Virus record (IMG/VR): IMGVR_UViG_3300047360_000110
Coordinates: 1-42,086 of that record
Length of the DNA: 42,086 nt
Strand: one strand, 5' to 3'
DNA from: a virus
Part shown: positions 22,664-31,857 of the stretch, one piece after another
Position numbering within the stretch: position 1 is the first letter of the stretch
Layout: every line of letters begins with the position of its first letter
The notes under the pieces: generated by a model
Database searches by the model: none
The model's input: only the letters and a program-made list of their open reading frames with translations
What the model was told of the DNA's origin: nothing
Translations under genes and position numbers: made by a program

Positions 22664-24172
22664 TTAATAACTTGATTCTACATATTCAGATGACGCGGCA
22701 AATAATTCTCTTGCCACTCCACCTTCACCTTCTACTCGAGTAGTAGCGTCTGTTTGTATAGTTACAGTAGAATAATAACCTTTTACACCTGATACGCTAC
22801 CTCCAAATACAACTTCTCCAGCTGTAGCGCTACTGTTGTTTACTATGTTAGCAAAATACTTACCTTCTTTTTTATAAAAACCCGAGTATATTCTAGGGTA
22901 TGGAGGGTTTGTTGTACCAAAAACGCTTTCATAATCAACTGGTATTACAGGTTGATTATAAGTTGCGTTAAGCGTGCCGTTAACAGTTTGTCTAGGATCT
23001 ATTATGTATTGACCTTCGTCATAACTAGTTATTGGAATAGAAGTGTCGTTTGTTTCAAATGATCTTGCGCCATTAAAGCTAGATACTTCCCAACCTGTAG
23101 AACCTTCGTAGTTTATTGTTTTAAAAACTTTAGAAGCACTTACGCTTGGATTAAATACAAATGTTATATTTGATCCATAGTAAGTATCGTAAAACTTAGA
23201 TCTTGTTGCAACACCTGATTCTTCGTAATTATGCTGCCATATAGATCCATTTTTTACGGTGTAAAATTTATTTTTAACACTAAATGCTTGCTCTGGATTA
23301 TACGTAAATCTACTTGGCCAACCCAAAACTTGCTCATCAAATGATAAAGTTTGATAGGTGTCATCAGACTTTTGTAAACTCAACACGTATTGCTTTGTAT
23401 GTATATCCCAACCACCTACTATTTCACCTTTTTGTGTTTTAGTACTAACACTATTTAATTCGTCTCTAAAATAATCTATCATACCGTAATTAGATACTTC
23501 AGTTAAACCATCTTGAGACAATCGCATCACAGCGTTTCTATCTTTATCTGTAAAGTATTTTCTATAGCCATATACAGCAAAACTTTTAGGATCTGTACTT
23601 ATACCATAATTACCAGCGTAAGGTACTATCTGACCTATAACTAAATTAAGTTGACTTACAGCTGTAGCATTACCTTCAGCTGAGTACAAAGCGTCTTTAT
23701 CTATAAGCGCTCTATTAACTTTATTTTCTTGAAATATAATTAAGTTAGTATCTTCAGCATGTAATTTTTGTACGCTACCTTGTGCTGGATCTAATGATCT
23801 AGTAATGTCTTCACCTACACTAAATACATTAGTGTTGTTTATACCTGTTCTAGAATTAAATACACCAGAATAAATAAGTGATGATGTTCTAAAGCTAGCA
23901 TTAGGCTCGTCGTCTACTAAATAAGCTTTAACACCATACAGCATTTCTGTTTCACTATAACCACCTTCTATACGAGATTCTTCTACGTACCAAGATTTAG
24001 AGTCAACCACTTGATTTGCACCTGCGCTATTGTTATATACAGGAAAAGCTCCATTAACACCAGCGGGAACACCAGACGACCCGTTCCAAACTAGCTGTGG
24101 GGTTGTTGGGTTTGTAACTGTTTTTCTAAGTAAAAACGAATTGTAAAATTTAACTTCTACTATTGCTGGCAT
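22664..24172 (-). CDS. Tail-associated beta-rich structural protein
   Basis: The 502-aa protein is rich in Ser, Thr, Tyr, Asn and Gly and looks beta-stranded throughout. Repeated short strand-loop blocks (GEIVGGWDIHTKQYVLSL, SIWQHNYEE, KYFANIVNN) resemble the propeller part of podoviral tail nozzle proteins such as T7 gp12 or P22 gp10. It lies directly after the 1481-aa tail protein and could be its partner or a split second half. No enzymatic motif is seen. A distal tail or receptor-contact role is inferred. Confidence 0.6.
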   Translation of the reverse strand: MPAIVEVKFYNSFLLRKTVTNPTTPQLVWNGSSGVPAGVNGAFPVYNNSAGANQVVDSKSWYVEESRIEGGYSETEMLYGVKAYLVDDEPNASFRTSSLIYSGVFNSRTGINNTNVFSVGEDITRSLDPAQGSVQKLHAEDTNLIIFQENKVNRALIDKDALYSAEGNATAVSQLNLVIGQIVPYAGNYGISTDPKSFAVYGYRKYFTDKDRNAVMRLSQDGLTEVSNYGMIDYFRDELNSVSTKTQKGEIVGGWDIHTKQYVLSLQKSDDTYQTLSFDEQVLGWPSRFTYNPEQAFSVKNKFYTVKNGSIWQHNYEESGVATRSKFYDTYYGSNITFVFNPSVSASKVFKTINYEGSTGWEVSSFNGARSFETNDTSIPITSYDEGQYIIDPRQTVNGTLNATYNQPVIPVDYESVFGTTNPPYPRIYSGFYKKEGKYFANIVNNSSATAGEVVFGGSVSGVKGYYSTVTIQTDATTRVEGEGGVARELFAASSEYVESSY

Positions 24173-24183
24173 AACTCATTTTA

Positions 24184-27100
24184 TTATTGAAAATTTTTTG
24201 GGCCTCCTTTTTTACCGCCTGATCCACTACTACCGCTAGTACTGTTAATACGATCAAGACATGGCCCCACAACTTGCATACTATTTTTAAATGTTCTTAT
24301 TAAATAAGTACCGTCTCTAGTAGATTCAGGATTTGTACCTGCTTGCCTTATTCTAGTATGATATTCTCCATTATAATTTGACGGACGAATTATTATAGCT
24401 GGATTAATTAATAAAGGATCTAGAAACAAACCAAATATTTGATCTGGCTCCGAGTAAGTAGTTGAATCACCGGCTGACGCAAGATCTATTTCAGTAGTGT
24501 TTTTAGCAAATAAATATCTAGCAAAAGGAGAGGCAGAGTAATATATAATATCTGCATTAAACACGCCCGTGCTACAACTTGCACTTCCTTCACCTGTGGG
24601 TATCCAATTCTCCGCTTGATACTTGTACACGTTACCTGTTTGAAAGACAGCACGAGTTCTAAGAAAACTAATAGGACTTACGTTAGTAAAATCCCCTATT
24701 TCATATTCTATATCAGTTTCTGGTGAAGGTAGTTGACTACAATTAACTCCATCGTTTTTAGTGAAAGCATTGTAGCTATTGTAAAGATTACCCCATGCTA
24801 TTCTATACTCACCTGGTTGATTTAAAACAAAAACTCTACCTGCGGGATACTCTACCATAGCTGCATAACCGCCGCTTGTAGTACTTTTTCTATCTGCTAG
24901 ATTTGGCTCTGTAATGTTTAAAACGCTTAATCTATTAACAAGTTTATCGTCCCCTGCGTCTTCTGAAGTCATTCCTGCTAAAACAACCTCGCCAGTAGAT
25001 TTTACTTCGTTAGTTGTTGTATTAGCGTAAATACAATCCTCATCAAAAACATCTTTAGCCAAGCTCCAATTATCTGAACTATTTTCTCTAAACTCTATAG
25101 CGGCATAAACCCCAGCTGAAGTTAAATCTGTTTGATCTACAGATCTTTCAAATTGCTTTAACCTTGTATACACATAAAATGCACTAGAAGGATTTTTTTG
25201 AGGTTTTGACTTGTAAGCTCTTGCATAATAAACAGAATCGTTTGTATCACCTGATTCACAAACTGGACCTTGTATTTCATTATCATAAGTTAAACCGTCT
25301 GTGGTGTAACCTATTTGCATATCTTGTGGTATAACATTTGTGCTATCTAAATTGCTTAATTGATCTACAAAAAACTCTACAGCACCATCAGCTTGAATAA
25401 CGTTTCCTCGTTGTACCAGTGACATATAATCTACCATGTTAGGTATTCCAATATCTTGAGTTATAGTTACAGAAGTTTTACCGCCACCTTCATCTTCAGC
25501 AGTAAGAACGTAAGTATACGTACCAAAGTTAGCTTGCCCTAATCCTTCACGAAAACCTTTCTTTCTTTGATTAACGTTAACAGTAGACTGGTTTGATTGT
25601 GGAATATTTAAAAAAAACTCAGTTTCAAAATCTTGAGAACTAGGAGCTACAACAGGGCTTATTGTCCAACCTTTGAGTTTTCTTTTTATTTTAGGATCTG
25701 CAGACCCATTAAAGTTTTCAAACAAACTTAATATCGTGGTAGATGTATAAGATTTAGCAATACTAATATCACCCGGTATATTTATAATAGGATTTACGTT
25801 TGTAACTCTAAGTGGATTTGAAGACGTACCTTTAGCTTCTAATTTATTTGTAACAGGACCAGGTGTTGTTACTGTAAATTCAAACTTAAACTCATTTAGC
25901 TTATCTTTATCTGGACCCTCGAAGTAAAAATAATCATTAGTTTTTAAATACACCTGTGAACCACGCTGTTCTAATGAAAATCTATTAGTAACATTGTTGT
26001 TTGCTAAATCAAAAACAAGCATATCTATATCTAGTGCGCCAATGTCTTGTGCATTTTCATTTCTAAAAGTAAAATATCCATTAGCGTTATCTATAACACT
26101 TTGACCTTCCTCTAAACTTTCAGGTAAATAAAAATCAAAACCATCTATTTGAGTTGCACCACCTATGCCTTCTTCTATAGCTGTATTTAAATCGCTAATC
26201 AAATCAGAAGATGTTGTCTCCCAGAATAGATCAATTCTAGAAACAGTAGGTGAGGTTTCTAATATAGCTAAGTTTTCTATTTTAGAATAATTGTTTCCTG
26301 ATTGAGCATTAGTAATTCCAAATTGAAAATCAAAGTTTTGAGATGTAATAAACTCAGCTATAAAAGGATTTGATTCTGCCTTAAAAAAAGGATAAAAAGG
26401 GTTAGTTGGATCAGTTATGGATTTACCTCCTTGAATTTCATCAGCAACGTCAAACAAATCAAATAAATCTTCTATAGTATTTGTTGTAAACTCTGATCTA
26501 CCTGGTGAGCCAAGGTTTGTAGAAGAAAACTGTTCATTACCAACTATAGAGTAAGTTGAATCAGTGTTCATAACTCTACCGAAAAGTTTGACAGAACTTC
26601 TAAACGCTTTATCTTGAGGTCCTACTTCTGTTAAATCCCTTGGTACTTTATTAATGTTATCATTTATTAAAGTTATAAAAGAAGTATTAAGATTTGTAGC
26701 TGTGCTTGTCGGTAAAGCTTTCATCGCCCCGGCAGAATACACGTTATAATAATCTTGCTCAATTTGCTTAACAACTATCTTGTAGCTATACCAACCAAGA
26801 GGATTGTAATCTTCGCTAGTTATGTCATCATTGTAAATTCCAGGTTCACCTGGTCTAGGACTCAAAGACTCACCTTTTATTGCTTTGTTAAACTGCACTT
26901 TAATAGAGTTGCCTAAAAAATTCCAAGGATATTCATCGTCGCTTACATCTCTACCGCCGTAAGGAAGATAAACTGTATCAGCTTTAAAACCTTGCGCGCT
27001 AGCCTGGCTTTCATTATTAGAAAGTATAACTGTAGATTGTCTACCAAACTTATCTGACAATACAACACCAACTTGATAGTTTCTGTTTTCTTTAACAGTG

Positions 27101-28629
27101 CTAGATGGATATTCTAAAGTACCTAAGTTAGAACCTAAACCGTCTATATCTAATTTTCTACTAACAGACACTTGATAGTCAATGCCTGCAGGCGGTGTGT
27201 GTTTGTCTTGAAAATTACCATATATAATTCTATTACTAGAAACTTCTTGAGAAAAAGCTTTTACTGGAGTTTTATCGTAAACTCTAACTAACTCTGATTC
27301 TGGTAAAGTTTTATAAGGTTTAGTAGATAGATATGTAAAATTAAAATACTTAGAATTTTTAGATTCGTCTTGTATTCTTCTAAGAGGTATTGTTTCTATA
27401 ACTTGAACAGCTAAAGCGTCAGACTCTTTATATATAATATCTATCTCACTTATTTTATAGTTATTATATACTTTTGAAGCCATGTCTGGCAGAGGTATCT
27501 GTAATTCTATTTTGTTTACTTTGTTTTTTGCAAAGTCAACTATAGTGCTAGAAAAAGTTTGTTCTTCATCGCCATCTAAAAAATAACCATCTTGTTTGGG
27601 TATAAAGCAAGCTTGAGTAAATGGAGCTAATATAGAGTATTCACCATCATCAAACCTAAATCTATAACTAAATTTAACAAACTTATCTTCTAAATACTTA
27701 GGATCACCAGTATAGTTTGGTTCGTAAAAAGGGTTAGATGTGCTTCCATCAGGCAAGTTTGCACTAACGGCATCAACCATAGATGTTTGTAAATAGTCAA
27801 ACTGAATTACAGATCCAGCATCTAAAGATACTCTTTGGTTTAAAGTTATTATACTTTCTGCATTATCTACGTTAGAAACAACAACTTGGTTAAGTTCGTT
27901 TTCAACGTAACTAGATGAACTTATAGTAAGACCAGGTGTTATAGTTACCGGAGGCACGGATGTAGTTTTAAAGCTTAAACTATCAATCACGTCCTCAGCA
28001 ACTGTTAATGTAGGTAAATCCGGTGGAGGTGAAGAAACATCTAAAGTTTTATAAATTTCAATAGCTCTATATGGATTGTATTTTGCTACAGAAATTTGAT
28101 GCTCCATAGTGTAGTAATCAGGTGTAGTAGTAGCTGTTGTTACATTTATTTTTCTAGGTTGGTTTCTATTATCAGTAAAAAACAATAATTGCTCTAGTAA
28201 ATTAACACCTATTATAGGAAAACTAGGGTGAAAATTTAAAAAAGCACCATACACCAAAACGTTTATGTCTGTTGAACTAGACCATCTAATTATAAAATTA
28301 TTAGCTTCTGGTTTGTATTTTGTGTCTACTTTGTAATTAGGGTAATCAGTAAAAAACAAATATACATCACTATTTGTTTGATCGACAAAATAACCAACTG
28401 ATATTAAATCTCCATTAAGTTGAACATCGTCTAGATTATCTTCTATATATTGAAAAAAATTACCTACACTTTCGTTTCCTAATACGTTTTCCAAAGCACC
28501 TACGTCGTCACCTTCAGATTTTATAACTTGAACGTTAACAGCATCTCTATATTCTCCATTAGGTAAAAGCCTAGAATCTAAGTCTTTATTCATCTTAGAT
28601 TTTAGGAAAGAATTTTTAACTTCAGCCAT
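24184..28629 (-). CDS. Large tail nozzle / virion stabilisation protein
   Basis: The 1481-aa protein opens with NSFLKSKMNKDLDSRLLPNG and EYRDAVNVQV, a signature I associate with the virion stabilisation or tail tubular protein B family of marine podoviruses. It is beta-rich, with many Asn, Ser, Thr and Asp and little Cys. The first 600 residues look like the conserved nozzle body. The later part (about 900-1400) looks like appended adhesin-like beta domains. It ends in a flexible GSSGSGGKKGG tail. It should extend the tail below the adaptor proteins and may contact the host surface. It begins 6 bases after the preceding adaptor gene. Confidence 0.7.
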   Translation of the reverse strand: MAEVKNSFLKSKMNKDLDSRLLPNGEYRDAVNVQVIKSEGDDVGALENVLGNESVGNFFQYIEDNLDDVQLNGDLISVGYFVDQTNSDVYLFFTDYPNYKVDTKYKPEANNFIIRWSSSTDINVLVYGAFLNFHPSFPIIGVNLLEQLLFFTDNRNQPRKINVTTATTTPDYYTMEHQISVAKYNPYRAIEIYKTLDVSSPPPDLPTLTVAEDVIDSLSFKTTSVPPVTITPGLTISSSSYVENELNQVVVSNVDNAESIITLNQRVSLDAGSVIQFDYLQTSMVDAVSANLPDGSTSNPFYEPNYTGDPKYLEDKFVKFSYRFRFDDGEYSILAPFTQACFIPKQDGYFLDGDEEQTFSSTIVDFAKNKVNKIELQIPLPDMASKVYNNYKISEIDIIYKESDALAVQVIETIPLRRIQDESKNSKYFNFTYLSTKPYKTLPESELVRVYDKTPVKAFSQEVSSNRIIYGNFQDKHTPPAGIDYQVSVSRKLDIDGLGSNLGTLEYPSSTVKENRNYQVGVVLSDKFGRQSTVILSNNESQASAQGFKADTVYLPYGGRDVSDDEYPWNFLGNSIKVQFNKAIKGESLSPRPGEPGIYNDDITSEDYNPLGWYSYKIVVKQIEQDYYNVYSAGAMKALPTSTATNLNTSFITLINDNINKVPRDLTEVGPQDKAFRSSVKLFGRVMNTDSTYSIVGNEQFSSTNLGSPGRSEFTTNTIEDLFDLFDVADEIQGGKSITDPTNPFYPFFKAESNPFIAEFITSQNFDFQFGITNAQSGNNYSKIENLAILETSPTVSRIDLFWETTSSDLISDLNTAIEEGIGGATQIDGFDFYLPESLEEGQSVIDNANGYFTFRNENAQDIGALDIDMLVFDLANNNVTNRFSLEQRGSQVYLKTNDYFYFEGPDKDKLNEFKFEFTVTTPGPVTNKLEAKGTSSNPLRVTNVNPIINIPGDISIAKSYTSTTILSLFENFNGSADPKIKRKLKGWTISPVVAPSSQDFETEFFLNIPQSNQSTVNVNQRKKGFREGLGQANFGTYTYVLTAEDEGGGKTSVTITQDIGIPNMVDYMSLVQRGNVIQADGAVEFFVDQLSNLDSTNVIPQDMQIGYTTDGLTYDNEIQGPVCESGDTNDSVYYARAYKSKPQKNPSSAFYVYTRLKQFERSVDQTDLTSAGVYAAIEFRENSSDNWSLAKDVFDEDCIYANTTTNEVKSTGEVVLAGMTSEDAGDDKLVNRLSVLNITEPNLADRKSTTSGGYAAMVEYPAGRVFVLNQPGEYRIAWGNLYNSYNAFTKNDGVNCSQLPSPETDIEYEIGDFTNVSPISFLRTRAVFQTGNVYKYQAENWIPTGEGSASCSTGVFNADIIYYSASPFARYLFAKNTTEIDLASAGDSTTYSEPDQIFGLFLDPLLINPAIIIRPSNYNGEYHTRIRQAGTNPESTRDGTYLIRTFKNSMQVVGPCLDRINSTSGSSGSGGKKGGPKNFQ

Positions 28630-28635
28630 TTAATT

Positions 28636-30159
28636 TTAGTGTTTTAACCATTTGGATTTACCTCTCATAACTTGAACTATTTGATTTAATTTCAAGTTAG
28701 ATAAACGTATCTTAGCATTTCTAAGTTTAGCGCTCGCTTCTCGTTTTAATCTTTGCACTACGTACTCAGGTTGATTTATTCTGCTAGCAATTACAGCATG
28801 ACTAATGTAAGCATACATAGCTTCTTCTGCTAGCTTAGGTACTCTTGTTTCTAAGTTAGTTGAAAGGCCATCTGATATATACTCAAACACAATAATCTTA
28901 TCAACTAAGTTTGCTGAAAAAGACATTTTACCTTCTCTTTCGTTTATATTAAAATAACCGTTTATATTTCCATATTCAGGTTCTAAGCCAAACAATTGAC
29001 CATAACCAAACTCAGGCCAGCCATAGTAATACTCCCAACCTCTCTCTGGATTATCAGCTAAACCATTGTCAGGGTAATTTCCTTGTAAATAATTGTTTTG
29101 CCACCTGTCTTCTACAATAGATGTACCCGTAATATCATTATCAAAGTTATCTTGCGTAGGCACACCCTTGTTATCTTGCAAAGGTATAGTGTATGGGTTA
29201 CTGGTTAGATTATTTGTAGGTAGTATAGGGTGTTGAACGCCTTGGTTATCAACCCAATACAAGTTTACATAGTTAACGTAATCTTGTGGTAGTACTACGC
29301 TTAAGTTATGAGGTATTGTTAGCTCTTGAGAGTTAACACTTTTAAGTGTATCATAACTAAACTCTTGCATAGCTCGCTTAGCATGAAACATTACATCAGT
29401 TCTTTTTACGCTGGGTATAAGTTTACCAGCGCCAACATACGCAACTAAAAAGTTATTTATAACATCGTTTAGTGTCGTATAAGCATATGAGCCATAATTA
29501 TCTTCAACTACATTGCCAAAAGCTTTTTGATCAATGTCGACGCCATAGTTACCGCCATCAAGTTTTTTTAATTGAACAACAAAATACGTTGTTGGCCGTA
29601 ATTGTTCTTTAACGTAATTAATTATAGTAACTGAAGTACTTGGGCCGTATGAAGCAAAACCATAACCTTGACCACTCCATTGTATTCTAGTTACATTATT
29701 ACCCTGATCAGTAACACTACTAACAAACGCCCAGCCGTTATTGCCGCTCATTCCTGATGTCCAAGTAGCATCTGGCATAAGTAATAATGCTCCAATTTCT
29801 ACATCAGAAGTCAGAGAATCAGTAGCAACATCTACATAAATTAACTGTGATGATGGGGTTAAATTAACAGTAGAAGTTACAATCCCAAGTGTAATTGTAT
29901 TACCAGAAACCGTATATGCGTCAGTGTATTCTGTCCAACTACCAGGTGTTGCTGTTAAACTAGAATATAATTTAAAATTATTTAAAGGATATCTTTCACT
30001 GACGTCTAACTTATAACCATAAAATTTTAAATCAGTGTCAAATGTTGTTGTTAAAGTCCATGGTGTAGATGTAAGAAATTCATCTTGATTTGAGCTATTA
30101 AATCTAAAGCCTTGTGCGCCTTCGTAATACTGCCGATTGTTTTCTGTGAGTAATGACAT
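28636..30159 (-). CDS. Tail tube adaptor protein (gp11-like)
   Basis: The 507-aa protein has a beta-rich N-terminal part (1-220) and then a helical adaptor core: TTLNDVINNFLVAYVGAGKL, VMFHAKRAMQEF and, near the end, LAEEAMYAYISHAVIASR and a basic helical tail. This helix order resembles the ring adaptor proteins below the portal in podoviruses (T7 gp11, P22 gp4). It would connect the head-proximal adaptor to the nozzle. Gene order (adaptor before nozzle) agrees. The extra N-terminal beta part may be an outer decoration. Confidence 0.62.
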   Translation of the reverse strand: MSLLTENNRQYYEGAQGFRFNSSNQDEFLTSTPWTLTTTFDTDLKFYGYKLDVSERYPLNNFKLYSSLTATPGSWTEYTDAYTVSGNTITLGIVTSTVNLTPSSQLIYVDVATDSLTSDVEIGALLLMPDATWTSGMSGNNGWAFVSSVTDQGNNVTRIQWSGQGYGFASYGPSTSVTIINYVKEQLRPTTYFVVQLKKLDGGNYGVDIDQKAFGNVVEDNYGSYAYTTLNDVINNFLVAYVGAGKLIPSVKRTDVMFHAKRAMQEFSYDTLKSVNSQELTIPHNLSVVLPQDYVNYVNLYWVDNQGVQHPILPTNNLTSNPYTIPLQDNKGVPTQDNFDNDITGTSIVEDRWQNNYLQGNYPDNGLADNPERGWEYYYGWPEFGYGQLFGLEPEYGNINGYFNINEREGKMSFSANLVDKIIVFEYISDGLSTNLETRVPKLAEEAMYAYISHAVIASRINQPEYVVQRLKREASAKLRNAKIRLSNLKLNQIVQVMRGKSKWLKH

Positions 30160-30162
30160 CTA

Positions 30163-30948
30163 TTAACTTTTTTTGTTTGCTTCGTTTTGTGCTACTTCAG
30201 CTGACGCAGCTTGTATAATTTGTGGATCACGTATAACTATACCAGAGTACTGTAGTATTCTAAGTATAACATTAACTTGCTCAGACTGCTCTAGCTCAAA
30301 GTTTTGAGAAGTAGATGAGTCCCAAATATAAGATCCGCCAGGTCCGTTTGTTTGAAAACCCCAATTTATATCTAACGGTTTACGTATCATTGACGCCTCT
30401 ACATTAGCACTAGCATTTAACAAAGCAGTTGGCTTTATATAAATTCTATTACCTTCATAAAGATAACAAGGATGCTCTTCTGTTGGTCTTGTAAGAGGAG
30501 ATTTATCTATAGTGTAAAAATCGCTACGCTGAAGTCGTTGTAGCTCTACTGGGTAACCAGCTAGCGGTATATAAGTTATAGTACCTAATCTATAAAAGTA
30601 AGCTTCGTCTTTACCTAACGGTTCGTTTGCGTATTTAATTGCAAAAGTAACGTTGCCGTCTGCAAACTCAGGTAACACAAAAAACTCGCCAGTAGTTGAA
30701 AGCCCACACTGGCCTTGTACTTTAAAGTAAGATATTTTTTCGTCTATATTCATTTGCCGATCTGCATAATCATAGTCGGCTTGGGGCACACGTAGCTGCT
30801 GATTAAGATCATCGAAGTATTGTTCAAATATATCCAATTGAACTTGTGTAGCTGTCTTATTAAACTCATCAGGAGTTATATAACCCCGTTGTTCTTTGTT
30901 GAGTATTAGCAAAACGGTTTTATATACTGTATCTACGTTTATTGCCAT
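30163..30948 (-). CDS. Head-tail adaptor-like structural protein
   Basis: This 261-aa protein begins MAINVDTVYKTVLLILNKEQ and GYITPDEFNKTATQVQLDIF, a helix pair shared by a family of marine phage structural proteins. The middle is beta-rich and the C-terminus is helical (EQVNVILRILQYSGIVI). It precedes the tail tube adaptor by 3 bases. Position after capsid and before tail genes suggests a head completion or neck role. There is no catalytic motif, and assignment is by context and resemblance. Confidence 0.6.
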   Translation of the reverse strand: MAINVDTVYKTVLLILNKEQRGYITPDEFNKTATQVQLDIFEQYFDDLNQQLRVPQADYDYADRQMNIDEKISYFKVQGQCGLSTTGEFFVLPEFADGNVTFAIKYANEPLGKDEAYFYRLGTITYIPLAGYPVELQRLQRSDFYTIDKSPLTRPTEEHPCYLYEGNRIYIKPTALLNASANVEASMIRKPLDINWGFQTNGPGGSYIWDSSTSQNFELEQSEQVNVILRILQYSGIVIRDPQIIQAASAEVAQNEANKKS

Positions 30949-30962
30949 TTATATTTTTTTTA

Positions 30963-30995
30963 AGTATAAGGGCCCGAGTGAACGAGCCCTATACT
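30963..30995 (-). other. Hairpin upstream of the 30163-30948 gene
   Basis: An inverted repeat pairs AGTAT and AGGGCCCG with CGAGCCCT and ATACT around an AGTGAA loop, with one bulge and one mismatch. It lies in the 58-base gap before the adaptor gene start. In the - direction it is followed by A-rich rather than U-rich sequence, so it does not look like an intrinsic terminator. An RNA processing or stability element is more likely. Confidence 0.6.
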
Positions 30996-31006
30996 ATTGT
31001 TACATG

Positions 31007-31777
31007 TTATTTTAGCTTTTTCTCGATAGACTTGAAGACTTCTACACCTTCATCAGTCTTAAAGAAAGCCGCCATAGCAGAGTATGGATTTTCATCAAAT
31101 GGTACATTCATTAGTTTTTTACCATTAGACGCCCATGAAAACGATCTTTGATCTTGAGATAAGTTTATAATATTAGCTTCAGTAGCTAGTATTGCAAAGT
31201 TTCTAAGTTGAACATTTTCATCTTTAGCTAGATCTAAAAACAAAGTTGGGTTTTGTCTAGCAAAAATAAGTGCATCTCGTTTTAATTCTTTAGACGATAA
31301 TTCACCTACTTTACTACCAACTTCAACTCTCATTATAGCTTCTAAATGTTCTATACTCATACCGCGAGCGGCGTTTAATGCGTCAATTTGCAACTCCATA
31401 ATATCTAATTCATTATCAGCTATTACAGTGGAGTCGAACTCTTTGTATTTCCTGTCTTTTAAAGGGTGATACAAAGATAATAATTTTTGCAACGCTTGGT
31501 TTCTTTTTGGGACAACTAACGCGCCGTCTCTAAATAATATAGTACCCATGGTAACTTCACCGTCTTGCTCGTCTTTAAAGCAAGAGTTCATATTTGTAGC
31601 ATACCTAAGTTCTCGTTGCGTATTTGTTTCTTCATCGTACCAAAGCATAGGTACTTTTCTACTATGCTTAGATGGTATTCTCATGGTTAAAGGTTTGTAT
31701 CTACCAACAACCATATATGTTCTATCTTTAATTTCCCAACTTTTTCCAACGTTAGGTTTTTCTTTTGTTTTTTCCAT
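31007..31777 (-). CDS. Conserved-looking protein after capsid gene, unknown function
   Basis: This 256-aa protein is soluble and mixed alpha/beta. The first 90 residues contain KSWEIKDRTYMVVGRYKPL and MLWYDEETNTQREL, which look like a small beta barrel. The rest is helical (ELDIMELQIDALNAARGM, SSKELKRDALIFARQNP). I see no catalytic motif. It sits alone between a hairpin after the capsid gene and another hairpin before the adaptor gene, with its own promoter-like element upstream, so it may be expressed separately from the structural genes around it. A head completion or cement role is possible. Confidence 0.6.
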   Translation of the reverse strand: MEKTKEKPNVGKSWEIKDRTYMVVGRYKPLTMRIPSKHSRKVPMLWYDEETNTQRELRYATNMNSCFKDEQDGEVTMGTILFRDGALVVPKRNQALQKLLSLYHPLKDRKYKEFDSTVIADNELDIMELQIDALNAARGMSIEHLEAIMRVEVGSKVGELSSKELKRDALIFARQNPTLFLDLAKDENVQLRNFAILATEANIINLSQDQRSFSWASNGKKLMNVPFDENPYSAMAAFFKTDEGVEVFKSIEKKLK

Positions 31778-31799
31778 GATATAATATAATAAAATTAGT

Positions 31800-31807
31800 C
31801 AAAAGTA
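31800..31807 (-). promoter_or_regulatory. Possible - strand TAnnTTTG promoter element
   Basis: Read on the - strand the sequence is TACTTTTG, a match to the Bacteroidota -7 consensus TAnnTTTG. It lies 23 bases before the start at 31777 and right after the hairpin that follows the capsid gene. No -33 TTTG is visible at the right distance. A terminator followed by a new promoter would let this gene and the tail genes be set at a different level from the capsid. Confidence 0.3.
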
Positions 31808-31811
31808 AATT

Positions 31812-31840
31812 ATTGGAGGTCACGTTTTGTGACCCCCAAT
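31812..31840 (-). terminator. Hairpin terminator after the major capsid gene
   Basis: The stem pairs GGTCAC (31818-31823) with GTGACC (31829-31834) around a TTTTG-type loop. It extends past one mismatch with GG/CC and ATT/AAT. In the - direction it lies 18 bases after the capsid stop and is followed by a short U-rich stretch (TTTACTTTTG). This is a reasonable, possibly partial, intrinsic terminator. Confidence 0.6.
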
Positions 31841-31857
31841 ATTTACAAAATTTATGA

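Noticed and set aside
30963-30995. Intrinsic terminator before the adaptor gene
   Set aside because: The hairpin is followed by A-rich, not U-rich, sequence in the direction of transcription, so it is listed only as a hairpin.
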